From DASXVU01 sp963732855 (GTDB lineage: Archaea > Thermoplasmatota > Thermoplasmata > Methanomassiliicoccales > UBA472), in the NCBI GenBank assembly GCA_963732855.1, contig CAVTBB010000005.1, forward strand, positions 186,001-250,000: a stretch of DNA of 64,000 nt, written 5' to 3'. Below, in pieces: positions 8,563 through 17,309 of this stretch (positions are counted from its first letter, which is position 1; each line of letters opens with the position of its first letter). Made by a program: the position numbers and the translations under genes. The notes below the pieces were generated by a model, which ran no database searches, was not told the DNA's origin, and saw only the letters and a list, made by a program, of their open reading frames with translations.

Positions 8563-11500
8563 TTAGCGTTCTACTGCCTTATCGACCTGCTCCGAGCATT
8601 CCCTGATCCTATCCTTCAATCCGGTGTCGAAACCCATCTCATCGCCGATATGGACATATCTTCCCGACCCGGTGAAATATACCTGACCTTGCACCTTTAC
8701 GTGCAACGCCCTCGACATCATAAGCGCGTACGCCCTCAGCTGGTCTGCATGCCTCTCGGCGTCCTTCTCCTCGCTGCCCTGTTTCACCGCATCGGTCTTG
8801 AAATCCACCACGATGGAAGAGCCCGAACGGTTCGATTCTAACCGGTCCACCTTCCCCTGGAAACGCTGTCCATCGATATCGGCCATGAATACCAGTTCCC
8901 GATAGGCAATGCCATCGGATCCTTTCAAAGCAACGAAGCGTTCTTTGATCTTGGCAAGTTCTGCAACGCTTGAAGCGGGCAGCCAATACTTCCTGGCCAC
9001 CGGCTCCGGGTCACGGCCTTGCAAGATTTCGTGCGCCGCAGTGCCGAACTGCATGGCGTCCGATCGGGTACCGCTGTCCAGCCATCCTTCCGGCACCCCG
9101 AAAACGTTCCTCCGGACGAAGCGCTCGGGATACGACTCGAACGCCTCCAAGCCGGTGACGGTCAGACCGATCCTCCGTTTGGGCTTTGAGACCGAGGACC
9201 ATCCCCCCAGGCCGCCGATATCTTCCGGCAGGGACATGAGGGAAGGTTTCTCCCGTTCCGTTTCTTCCAGATCCATGTCGCTCTCACGGACGACGTAAAC
9301 GAGGACATGATCGTTGATGGCGATCATGTTGACATCTGGGCGGATCCCTTCCGGCGCGATGGCCGACCGCAGCAGATCCATCCAGTTGACCGTTGTGCGC
9401 TTGTCCGATCCGATCTTCCCGCTAAGCACCAGATGGTCCCTGGCCCGAGTCATGGCGACGTAGAGCAAGCGTTTCGATTCCTCGGCATCCTTCTCATCCT
9501 CCTCGATCTCGATGAGCGAGAGCGCCGCGTTCTTGGCCAGTTTGTAATCCTCTCCCAAGACGGTCAATCCCAGCCCAATCCCTTCGTCGAACAGTATCGA
9601 GCTCGTCGAACTTCTCGGCGGCGCGCCCAGCTCCGGAACGATGACAATGGGGAACTCCAGCCCCTTCGACGCATGCACCGTCATGATGTTGACCGCGTTG
9701 ATGGACGACGTCTCCATGGGTGCTTCGCCCTCGAGCTTCGCCAGCTCCATGGCGTTCTCCATCCACTCCACCGCTTCATGGGGCATGCAGATGCCGTCGG
9801 CGGATGCGTTGCGCAGCATCGATGTCAGCTTGTCCAGATTGGCCAGCAGCTGGGCCGAGTTCGTCTGGGCGGAGTAAACGGCAGATATCCCGGACGTAAC
9901 CTGGACGTACTGCAGCAGTTCTGCGATGGGCATCCTGCCCGCGCGTGACCGCCATGATTCAAGCATGACCACCGCCATCTTGGACCTCTCATCCTCTTCG
10001 GCCCTCTTCTTCAGCCTGCTCCAAAGGTCAAACCCCTTGCCGCGGCAGATGAAGAACAGCTCCTCGTCCGAGAACGAGAAATAGGGAGAGCGCAGCATCC
10101 CGTAGCTCGAAACGTCGTCCGAACCGTCCGCCAGGAACCTAAGGATGTTGTACACGTCCAAGACCTCCTGCCGTTCGAAGAAGCCCAGGCCCTTGTGCAC
10201 CTGATACGGGATGTTGCGGTCACGCAGGGCCTTCTCAAACATCTTCAGGTGGGTGCGTGCGCGCAGAAGGATGGTGAGGTCACCGTACACGGGAGTGCGG
10301 CCTTCCTTGAGCCGTTTCCCTTCGTTGTCGGTGTAGACCAACTTCCGGCCTTCGGTCATGATTGCCTGGATCCGGGTAGCCACCATCTCCGGTTCGGAGA
10401 GTGTATCAACTGGAACCTGTCCGGCTACCGCGGTCCCGGGTGAACCAGGCAGCATGAGCTCGACGCTTCCGACGTCGGACGATTTCTCGGCCGAGCGGCA
10501 CATCGGTTCGTACTTGAACCGGAACTCGCGGTCCTCTTCGACCATCAGCCGGGAGAACACGTGGTTCACCACGTCCACGACCTGCCGGGTCGAACGGAAG
10601 TTGACGTCCAGGTGCACTCCCGCTTCCGAGTCCATATCAACCATCTTGCGCTTAGCACCCTGGAACATGGCCACGTCCGCGTTCCTGAAGCCATAGATGG
10701 ACTGCTTCGGGTCACCGACAATGAAAAGGCGGTCCTTTGGGTCGTCACCGGCGACAGCCCAGACGATCTTCGACTGGATCGGGTCGGTGTCCTGGAACTC
10801 GTCCACCAGCAGGTTGCGGTACCGTCCGCGCAGCGAACTGACGACCTCGTTCCTTCCGACCAGCTTCATTGCCGTCGCGATCATGTCGCCGAAGTCGATG
10901 GCATTGGCCTTCTTCTTGGCCGCCTCCATGGCGGCGGCGTAGGAACCGTAGACCCGGATCAGGTCATAGGTCGATTCGGTGGTCCTTTGGACCATCTCAT
11001 CGTTCCCGCAGGCCATCTTGTCCAGGCAGGCGGCGTCCAGAGCGGTTCTGATGGAGTCGTAGCTGGATGCGAGCCGCTCCTTTGCCCCGTCCTTGAAGAA
11101 CTTCTTGTTACCCATGGACCGAGTGCCTTTTACCTTCGAAAGCAATCGCAATTGTTCCAGTTTCTCTCCATCGGTATTCGCCACCAGCAGTCGTCTGATC
11201 ATCGGACCGGCCTCCGACAGGTACCTCTGCCCCGGGTCATCCTGACCCGAATGGGAATCGGCGAGATCGGATAGTGTGACCAGCGACTCGCGGACCCCCT
11301 CTTTCGATAGGACCCTGTTCACCATTTCGCTCAGGATCATTCCGTCCATCTCTTCGGCCCATTCCCGGACCGACTCCATGGTGCGGTGCTTCTCGAGCCA
11401 CTCCGCCATTTCCGCGCGGCGCTCGTACATGTACTCCAGACGCTCCTTGGTCTTCAGGCTGCCAAACCAGGTCAGGGCGCGGACCAGGCTCTCGTTCGTC

Positions 11501-11919
11501 TCTCCGCCGCATTCTCCGCATAGAAGCGAGTCGAACGCCTCCTCCTGCATCAAGCTTAGGCCGACGTCGTCCAGCACCTGGAACCTTGGGGCGACACCGG
11601 AGACCAGTGGATACTGCCGGATCAGGTTCGAACAGAACGAGTGGAACGTCGAGATGGAGCACCAGTTGAACTCGTCCAGGCGCTCCTTCCACACCTCGCC
11701 CTCATTCTCAGAGATGGCTTTTCTTACCCGCTCCTTCATCTCCGCCGCCGCTTTCTCGGTGAACGTCAACGCCAGGATCTGAGACACCTTGACGCCGTTC
11801 TCCAGCAGTTTCAGATAGCGTTCGACAAGCACCCAGGTCTTCCCTGCCCCGGCCCCGGCGGTCACGCACAGGCTGCGGTCCAGGTCCAATGCGCGTTTCT
11901 GGCTCTCGGTCGGTTCCAT
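8563..11919 (-). CDS. addA: AddA-like ATP-dependent helicase-nuclease (UvrD/RecB family)
   Basis: A 1118-residue superfamily 1A helicase with a C-terminal RecB-type nuclease, expected to process double-strand DNA ends for recombination together with AddB. Seen in order: Q motif ESQKRALDLD, Walker A TAGAGAGKT (residues 20-28), LTFTEKAAAEMKERV, Walker B LLVDEFQDTDPIQ, VGDPKQSIYGFRNADVAMF, NIMTVHASKGLEFPIVIV, motif VI RLLYVAMTRARDHLVL, and nuclease VDFKTDAV with DAERHADQLRAYALMM. I chose ATG 11919 (MEPTESQK) because it lies one base after the addB stop and begins directly at the Q motif; upstream in-frame residues are arginine-rich shadow sequence. AddAB is mainly bacterial, so its presence in an archaeon suggests transfer. 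Confidence 0.9.
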   Translation of the reverse strand: MEPTESQKRALDLDRSLCVTAGAGAGKTWVLVERYLKLLENGVKVSQILALTFTEKAAAEMKERVRKAISENEGEVWKERLDEFNWCSISTFHSFCSNLIRQYPLVSGVAPRFQVLDDVGLSLMQEEAFDSLLCGECGGETNESLVRALTWFGSLKTKERLEYMYERRAEMAEWLEKHRTMESVREWAEEMDGMILSEMVNRVLSKEGVRESLVTLSDLADSHSGQDDPGQRYLSEAGPMIRRLLVANTDGEKLEQLRLLSKVKGTRSMGNKKFFKDGAKERLASSYDSIRTALDAACLDKMACGNDEMVQRTTESTYDLIRVYGSYAAAMEAAKKKANAIDFGDMIATAMKLVGRNEVVSSLRGRYRNLLVDEFQDTDPIQSKIVWAVAGDDPKDRLFIVGDPKQSIYGFRNADVAMFQGAKRKMVDMDSEAGVHLDVNFRSTRQVVDVVNHVFSRLMVEEDREFRFKYEPMCRSAEKSSDVGSVELMLPGSPGTAVAGQVPVDTLSEPEMVATRIQAIMTEGRKLVYTDNEGKRLKEGRTPVYGDLTILLRARTHLKMFEKALRDRNIPYQVHKGLGFFERQEVLDVYNILRFLADGSDDVSSYGMLRSPYFSFSDEELFFICRGKGFDLWSRLKKRAEEDERSKMAVVMLESWRSRAGRMPIAELLQYVQVTSGISAVYSAQTNSAQLLANLDKLTSMLRNASADGICMPHEAVEWMENAMELAKLEGEAPMETSSINAVNIMTVHASKGLEFPIVIVPELGAPPRSSTSSILFDEGIGLGLTVLGEDYKLAKNAALSLIEIEEDEKDAEESKRLLYVAMTRARDHLVLSGKIGSDKRTTVNWMDLLRSAIAPEGIRPDVNMIAINDHVLVYVVRESDMDLEETEREKPSLMSLPEDIGGLGGWSSVSKPKRRIGLTVTGLEAFESYPERFVRRNVFGVPEGWLDSGTRSDAMQFGTAAHEILQGRDPEPVARKYWLPASSVAELAKIKERFVALKGSDGIAYRELVFMADIDGQRFQGKVDRLESNRSGSSIVVDFKTDAVKQGSEEKDAERHADQLRAYALMMSRALHVKVQGQVYFTGSGRYVHIGDEMGFDTGLKDRIRECSEQVDKAVER

Positions 11920-11920
11920 C

Positions 11921-14900
11921 TTACTCGCCCTCCATGTCCATGACGCGCAGCGCATCGAACCGGCACACCTGCTTGAACTCGCAGTATGCCTTGCAGTCCT
12001 TCTCCGACTCGGCCGGATGGAAGGCACCATTGCGCATGTTAGAAAGCATCCCGGCGACCATCAGGTTAGTCCCAGCCACCAGGTCCCCGATCGGTTCGCT
12101 GAGGAAATGCTTGCGGGTGCCGACGATCTTCTTCAGAGGTGCGGCGTTCTCCTCGTCGACCACGATGGTGGAGTACTCGACCTCTGCCTCGTTCTTGACC
12201 AGATAGAATATGCCGCCGACCCCGCGGGAATCCTTGATCATCTTTTCGACGGCCTGCAAGTAGAGCTGTACCTGCAGGCTCCTCCCGGTCTCGACGTCTG
12301 AAAGCTTGGGCAGCATGCCGGTCTTGTAATCGATCACGAGGAACTTCCCGTCCTGATCGATGTCCACCCGGTCGACCCTGCCGGCCAGGAGTAGCTTCGA
12401 GTCGTCGCCGAGGTCAAGCTCGACCGGTTTGTCTACTGAGGAAGGGTCACAGCTGTCCGGCTTCGCCCTGCCGAACGACAGTTCGAACAGGCTAGGCGTG
12501 TAGGGCGAAGGATTTGCTATCTCGTATTCCAGGAAAGCCCTGAGCAACCCTTTGCGATAGGGGGACCCGGCCATCCTGGCCTGGAACGCGTCCCACGCCG
12601 GGCCGCTGAACTTCATCGTCGCCAGCTCCGCCGCCGCTATCGCCTTGGCAAGTTTCTCGATCGAGTCCAGATTCTCGGCGTTCATGGGCGTGCCGCTTGA
12701 TCTGAGCTGGGAATACAACCTGAACGCCACCTCGTGCACGAAGGTGCCCTGGTCCTTGCCCGTTATCTCCAGCTCCAGCTCGGGGCGCGGCTCGATCCTT
12801 AGAACGCTGGTGAGGAAGAACCGGAACGGACAAGAAGAATAGGTCTCTATCTGCGTCGGGGAGAACACCTTTGCGGGGGAGAGCATCTTGCCCAGCTCTT
12901 CGATGATCTTCTCGTCGTTGAGCACGCCGTCGAAAGGCGAGTCGTAGTCGTTCACCCTGTGGAAGGCCTCGACGTTGATCCGGCGGAGCAGCTCTTCGGG
13001 CGTGATCTGTATCGCTAGGGAAATACCATCCATCGAACGCTTCCGGGCGATCGCCTCTCCCAGAGCCTTCTGTTCGTTGATCCGCGACGCATGGACATCC
13101 TCCTCGGCGAACGACGGCGGATCGAGCGCCTTGACAACCTCGTCATAGAACGAGGAAGAGACCACCTTGCTGCCGTCGTTGGAACGGTAGCAGCTCAGGC
13201 TGACGGTCTTCCTGGCGGTCTCCAGAGCGGAAAGGAAGTACAATCGCTCCTGACGCAGGATGTCCGACCGGCTGAGCAGACCCATCCTTCCGATGTCCGC
13301 TTCGTCTATGAACGGATTCCCGACGCCGAGGAACGGCAGGTCCCCCTCGATCATCCCGACGATGAAAACATGATCGTACCGGGTCAGCATGGCCGCCCTC
13401 AGACCGGTGACCTGCACGGCATCGTCGTACATCGGTTCGACGTAATGCTTGGAATTGGAGCAAAGCACCTTGACCCGGGCGATGAAAGAGCCCAGGCCTT
13501 CCTTGCCGACCGGGTTGAACGACTCGGACGAGATCATCGTGTCCAGCACGCCGAAGAACGCCGCTAGGCTGCGCGCTTCCTTGTTGTAAATGCGTTCGTC
13601 CTCGTGCGCCAGATGCCGGTCCGCCTCCAGCCGCTTCAGCACCTGCTTGAGGCGGGAGATCCTTTCGTCCACCGTAATCGTTCCCTTTATCGTTCCGAGC
13701 AGGACGAAAAGTTCCGTGAGACCGTCGTTGACAGTCGCGACCCGCATTGCCTTGTCGGAGATCTGCCTCGCCCGTTCCGGCGGGACCTCTGGTGACGACG
13801 CTTCTTCCTCCAGGCTCTTCCGGAGCAGGTCCATCTTCTCCTTCCACTGGGCGACGCCGCCGATGACCCCGGCCTGCTCCCCGTAACTGGAGACCATGCC
13901 CCCGGACAGTCGTTCCTTGCTCTCATTGCCGTACCTAAACCGGATGTATGGCGAAGACAGCAAACGGACCACTCTCTCCCTGGGCATGTCCTCGTTGACC
14001 GCTTCCAGAAGGTCGAGCATCACGTGGACGATGGGCGATTGGTTCAGCGGGATGGGCACGTCCAGATTGCACCAGATTCCAGACTCGTCAAGCATCTCCC
14101 GGAATAACGGGGCCGATTTCTCCCTCATCGGCAACATGACGCAGATCTCCGAAGGGCTCGTTCCTGACGAGATGAGCCTTCTGATCTCGCCGGCAACGGC
14201 CCTAGCCTCTGCCAGCGGATCAGCGAACACCCGCGCCTTGAGCTCCGCACCATTCCGGAATCGGGCCAGTTCCTCAGCCTTCGGACAATCTTTGACCGCT
14301 TTCTCGTCAGCCCCTAGCCATGACAGGTCCTCTCTGAACGTTTTCCCACCGTCGTTTCTGATTACGAAAACGGTTTCAATGGCCGCGGTCCTGACCGCAT
14401 TGACAAGTTCCTTCTCCAGCGGGCTCAGTTCATTCAGTCCGATCATCCAGACCTTCTTGACCGATACACGGTTCTCTTTCAGCCATCTAATGGCACACTC
14501 CATTACACCAACGCTATCGTAAAGCTTCGATCCAGAAGTGCGTTCCAGGTACTTCTCGAATATAGAAAGGATTTGATCGTTAACAGTGTCCTTGCCCGGG
14601 CTGGCGATCACGGATGGTGACACCTTGAACTGGCGCCAGGTGTCGAACAGCGCCCTCAGTTCAGAAACGGTCGGACCAATGCCCGCCCAAAGTGGCTCGA
14701 ACTCTTTAAGGGATGAGCGGTTCTCGTCCATCACCGACTTTAGTACGAGCTCGGCCTCCTCGACTCCGATGGACGTCTCGCTGACGCAGCAATCCTCGAA
14801 AATGTTCTTTGCCAGTTCGTCAAGGGTGCAGATCGGGTCGCCGAGAAGGACGATACCACGTTTTAGCATCCGGTCGACTGATTGGCGGCGGGCGGTGCTC

Positions 14901-15016
14901 GACGGCAGGACCATCATGCCGCCGAAAGGGTCCAGCGACAGCGTTTGATGGAGTTGCTCCTCGACATCGTCCATGATCCCCTGCGGCTCGCACCGGATTA
15001 ACGTTAATTTCCCCAT
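11921..15016 (-). CDS. addB: AddB-like helicase-nuclease subunit with Fe-S nuclease
   Basis: A 1031-residue partner of the adjacent AddA. It has a divergent helicase fold at the N-terminus (MVLPSSTARRQSVDRMLKRG) without a canonical Walker A, a central region with HVFIVGMIEGDLPFLG typical of AddB/RexB, and a C-terminal PD-(D/E)XK nuclease: YSSCPFRFFLTSVL, GRVDRVDID, VIDYKTGMLP and VQLYLQAVEK. Four cysteines, one in SCPFRF and three in CKAYCEFKQVC, should hold the iron-sulfur cluster that closes this nuclease domain in AddB. ATG 15016 (MGKLTLIRCEP) is preferred; the in-frame extension to 15130 looks non-coding. It is the first gene of the addB-addA operon. Confidence 0.87.
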   Translation of the reverse strand: MGKLTLIRCEPQGIMDDVEEQLHQTLSLDPFGGMMVLPSSTARRQSVDRMLKRGIVLLGDPICTLDELAKNIFEDCCVSETSIGVEEAELVLKSVMDENRSSLKEFEPLWAGIGPTVSELRALFDTWRQFKVSPSVIASPGKDTVNDQILSIFEKYLERTSGSKLYDSVGVMECAIRWLKENRVSVKKVWMIGLNELSPLEKELVNAVRTAAIETVFVIRNDGGKTFREDLSWLGADEKAVKDCPKAEELARFRNGAELKARVFADPLAEARAVAGEIRRLISSGTSPSEICVMLPMREKSAPLFREMLDESGIWCNLDVPIPLNQSPIVHVMLDLLEAVNEDMPRERVVRLLSSPYIRFRYGNESKERLSGGMVSSYGEQAGVIGGVAQWKEKMDLLRKSLEEEASSPEVPPERARQISDKAMRVATVNDGLTELFVLLGTIKGTITVDERISRLKQVLKRLEADRHLAHEDERIYNKEARSLAAFFGVLDTMISSESFNPVGKEGLGSFIARVKVLCSNSKHYVEPMYDDAVQVTGLRAAMLTRYDHVFIVGMIEGDLPFLGVGNPFIDEADIGRMGLLSRSDILRQERLYFLSALETARKTVSLSCYRSNDGSKVVSSSFYDEVVKALDPPSFAEEDVHASRINEQKALGEAIARKRSMDGISLAIQITPEELLRRINVEAFHRVNDYDSPFDGVLNDEKIIEELGKMLSPAKVFSPTQIETYSSCPFRFFLTSVLRIEPRPELELEITGKDQGTFVHEVAFRLYSQLRSSGTPMNAENLDSIEKLAKAIAAAELATMKFSGPAWDAFQARMAGSPYRKGLLRAFLEYEIANPSPYTPSLFELSFGRAKPDSCDPSSVDKPVELDLGDDSKLLLAGRVDRVDIDQDGKFLVIDYKTGMLPKLSDVETGRSLQVQLYLQAVEKMIKDSRGVGGIFYLVKNEAEVEYSTIVVDEENAAPLKKIVGTRKHFLSEPIGDLVAGTNLMVAGMLSNMRNGAFHPAESEKDCKAYCEFKQVCRFDALRVMDMEGE

Positions 15017-15376
15017 TTCTGATTCCTGTCCTGCAAAGATGATCGACCGGCGACCACCGGCCCTGTAATGATGTAAACTGATCCCCCGGTCAATGGTCGG
15101 GCTATTACATTCAGCTTTTCCTACCAGCATCGATTACGAGACGTGTTCCAATATTCCATGTCTGGAATTGGACCTGATATCCCCGATCCAAGTTCTTGTC
15201 AGCTGTCTGATACTGGTATCATGAAAGCTGAACTGAGACAGGGGGAAATTCAGGGAGTTGCGTACGATGACCGGGCACTTCCCCACGGACGTTAAGCCAG
15301 CGCCCCGCCCCACTCATCGACTTACTCTGTCCTGTTCCCCGCCTCGGTTCTGACGTCCGATATTCCCTGGATGTTC
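15017..15376. other. Intergenic region upstream of addB
   Basis: About 360 bases. I see no convincing gene here. It should hold the addB promoter and the 3' end of the next leftward gene. Confidence 0.4.
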
Positions 15377-15841
15377 TCAATTCACGTAATAGGGACGTTC
15401 CTTGCTGGCGACGTATGGCTGTTCCTCGCCGCTCCTTACAGGAGAATAGGGCGCCTTTTCGGCATTGGATTTCCTCTTAGCCTCCTCCGACCTCATCGCT
15501 TCCCTGGCGATCAGCGACCTGAAGCTCACGTCGTAGATGATCTCACACATCTTCTCCACTTCTTTCTGGATGATCTCCAGCTCTTCCTGCGTCGGCTCTT
15601 CCAGCACCTTAGTGTAGGTGTTCAGGAACTGGCGGAACATGATCTTACGAGCAATTTCCCTCAGCCGGTTCGCCTTGAAGACCAGCGTCATCGGCTGAAT
15701 GTTCATCCTCTTGGCCGACGTGATAAACTCGTCGACCATTCTGTCCATCTCGGCCATGTGGCTGACGTCCTCACCGACCGCTTGGTCCAGGTGCTCGTTC
15801 AATTCCCTGCGCTTCCTTACTTGTATCCTCGGTTTGCTCAT
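15377..15841 (-). CDS. Hypothetical helical protein upstream of addAB
   Basis: A 154-residue, highly charged, almost entirely helical protein (MSKPRIQVRKRRELNEHLDQ; VFKANRLREIARKIMFRQF; EELEIIQKEVEKMCEIIYDV) with a polar tail ending in RPYYVN. Heptad-like spacing suggests a coiled coil. No known family recognised. It is on the same strand as addBA and 12 bases after the next upstream small gene, so these two form an operon. A single cysteine and no metal-binding or catalytic pattern. Confidence 0.7.
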   Translation of the reverse strand: MSKPRIQVRKRRELNEHLDQAVGEDVSHMAEMDRMVDEFITSAKRMNIQPMTLVFKANRLREIARKIMFRQFLNTYTKVLEEPTQEELEIIQKEVEKMCEIIYDVSFRSLIAREAMRSEEAKRKSNAEKAPYSPVRSGEEQPYVASKERPYYVN

Positions 15842-15853
15842 GTCTTCACCTTC

Positions 15854-16096
15854 TCATGCCTCGACCAATGTCAAGGCCAACGATCCACATTCATACCGGT
15901 TTGATCCGTTCAGTTCCGAGACCTTTTTGCGCTTCTTCCGGGTGAGGAAGTCGGGCTTGAGATCGTCCTCTCTTAGTCGGCGAATTCCGTTGTCCCAGGC
16001 ATACTCGTATAGTATCTGGCTGGACCAGGCGGTTATGTCACCGTTCGAAAGCAGGTACATCGTCCTGCGGTCTATGTTCGGGGTGTTCTGCTGCAT
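15854..16096 (-). CDS. Small hypothetical protein
   Basis: Eighty residues from ATG 16096 (MQQNTPNIDRRTMYLLSNGD), chosen over the in-frame ATG at 16183 because a TATA-like palindrome at 16128-16140 lies in that extension. It reads ITAWSSQILYEYAWDNGIRR then a basic patch LTRKKRKKVSELNGSNRY. The N-terminal half could be a short helical adaptor or DNA-binding element; the family is unknown. It is the first gene of a two-gene unit with the helical protein downstream. Confidence 0.6.
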   Translation of the reverse strand: MQQNTPNIDRRTMYLLSNGDITAWSSQILYEYAWDNGIRRLREDDLKPDFLTRKKRKKVSELNGSNRYECGSLALTLVEA

Positions 16097-16127
16097 ATTG
16101 CCTAAACAGCAGAACGAGAATATAGAC

Positions 16128-16140
16128 ATTATAACGTTAT
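16128..16140 (-). promoter_or_regulatory. TATA-like palindrome shared with the CARF promoter
   Basis: ATTATAACGTTAT, identical over 13 bases to 3130-3142, lies about 32 bases before the ATG at 16096. The spacing suits a TATA box for a leaderless transcript; the symmetry leaves room for an operator role. Confidence 0.4.
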
Positions 16141-16179
16141 TAGTGTTATAACTGTTAGTTATTGGTTCAATAAGAGAAT

Positions 16180-16527
16180 TCAATCTGTCAGATTAAAGAT
16201 GAACCTAACTTTGGACCAGATTATAATCAGAACAGCAACAGGCAACAACCAGTTAGCCAGAACCTTGGCTGAATAAGAAGGATCTTGGTATTCGCTTTTA
16301 TGGGAAAGATAATAACTCAAAGGATTTTGATATACCTTGAAAGCGCCATTTCTATCTCTCCGTGCTTCCTTCAATTCCAAGTGTGACTCGCATTGTGTGC
16401 AACCAACACCCCAAATGCTCGATGATGAAAAAATTTGGCGCAACGCGGAAGAAGCGATCGCGAAACTAGCGAGGGAAGATTGTCCAATGTTAGCTGCGTG
16501 CAAAAGTGAATCGATCTTCTGGATCAC
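16180..16527 (-). CDS. Possible small membrane-anchored protein
   Basis: An open frame of 115 residues with one C-terminal hydrophobic segment (VLANWLLPVAVLIIIWSKV) and a CTQC pair in the middle. The order, polar domain with a tail anchor, is plausible, and the DNA is more AT-rich than addAB. No family recognised, and the coding status is uncertain because the serine/alanine-rich first third could be chance. Confidence 0.35.
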   Translation of the reverse strand: MIQKIDSLLHAANIGQSSLASFAIASSALRQIFSSSSIWGVGCTQCESHLELKEARRDRNGAFKVYQNPLSYYLSHKSEYQDPSYSAKVLANWLLPVAVLIIIWSKVRFIFNLTD

Positions 16528-16849
16528 CGTCCAAGCTTCTCGAAGATGAGACCAAAGAAGTCAGAGAAACGGCGAAATAGGCCATTGACCAGAAATCGAA
16601 ATCTGAGGGGTGACAAAAATGGTCTCCTAGAAGAAAGAAAAAGGTGACTCGAAGCTAGGCAATCGATATCAATCGAGACAACCCAGATTTACAGGATTAA
16701 GACCGATATTAGGATTTGTTCCTTCATTCTCTCGATAAGTCAACAATATGGCTTTATGCCATATTTGTGAACGAACCGTTAAGGAATAAACCATGCTCTG
16801 CGAAATTCGGCATCGATAAAATGTGAAATGGACAATTGATCAAGAGAGG
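16528..16849. other. AT-rich intergenic region
   Basis: About 320 bases with no supported gene or RNA. Several GAAAG and AGAAAG runs near 16630 and AT-rich stretches only. Confidence 0.35.
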
Positions 16850-17191
16850 TTATTTGGATCCTTCATATCGGTTAAGTTTCAGGTCAAAGTTGCTCGTGCT
16901 TCCATCCTTGAATTCCGTCGTCAGTACCATTCTTTCCGCATCGATGACGAGCGACATACATTCCATATTCGACGAATAGGTCCTATTCCGTTTATTCGTC
17001 CCATTCGCCTTCAGCAACCCGATCTTCTCCAGGTCTTTGATCCGCCGATAGCATTTTACCTGTGGTATCTCAAGCGCTTCAAACAGCTCCTTGACTCCTC
17101 TTGGACCAACATCGGTTAGAGCAAGTATTTTCGAGGCGTCGATGTCGAACGCTAATTCCGCCAAATCGAACGCCGCGACATTTGATTCCAT
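16850..17191 (-). CDS. Winged-helix transcription regulator (ArsR-like)
   Basis: A 113-residue protein whose middle is a winged helix: ASKILALTDVGPRGVKELFEA, IPQVKCYRRIKDLEKIGLLK, and a beta wing with NGTNKRNRTYSSN. The C-terminal part, VIDAERMVLTTEFKDGST, may form a small dimer or sensor domain. It follows the FtsZ-like gene on the same strand after 118 bases; AT-rich sequence in that gap could carry its own promoter. A local regulator of the FtsZ-like/HEAT locus is an inference from position. Confidence 0.75.
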   Translation of the reverse strand: MESNVAAFDLAELAFDIDASKILALTDVGPRGVKELFEALEIPQVKCYRRIKDLEKIGLLKANGTNKRNRTYSSNMECMSLVIDAERMVLTTEFKDGSTSNFDLKLNRYEGSK

Positions 17192-17309
17192 TAAAGATTA
17201 GACCACCTCGAAGGTATTTAGCGATTCATCCAGGATTCTGGCTATTGATAGTGAGATTATAATTCTCGCTTTTCATGGGTTGAAAAGATTTGATTCCAAT
17301 GAAATGATT

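Noticed and set aside
8563..12030. Start of addA at 12030 rather than 11919
   Set aside because: The extra residues are arginine/serine-rich and overlap the end of addB by more than 100 bases; ATG 11919 leads straight into the helicase Q motif.
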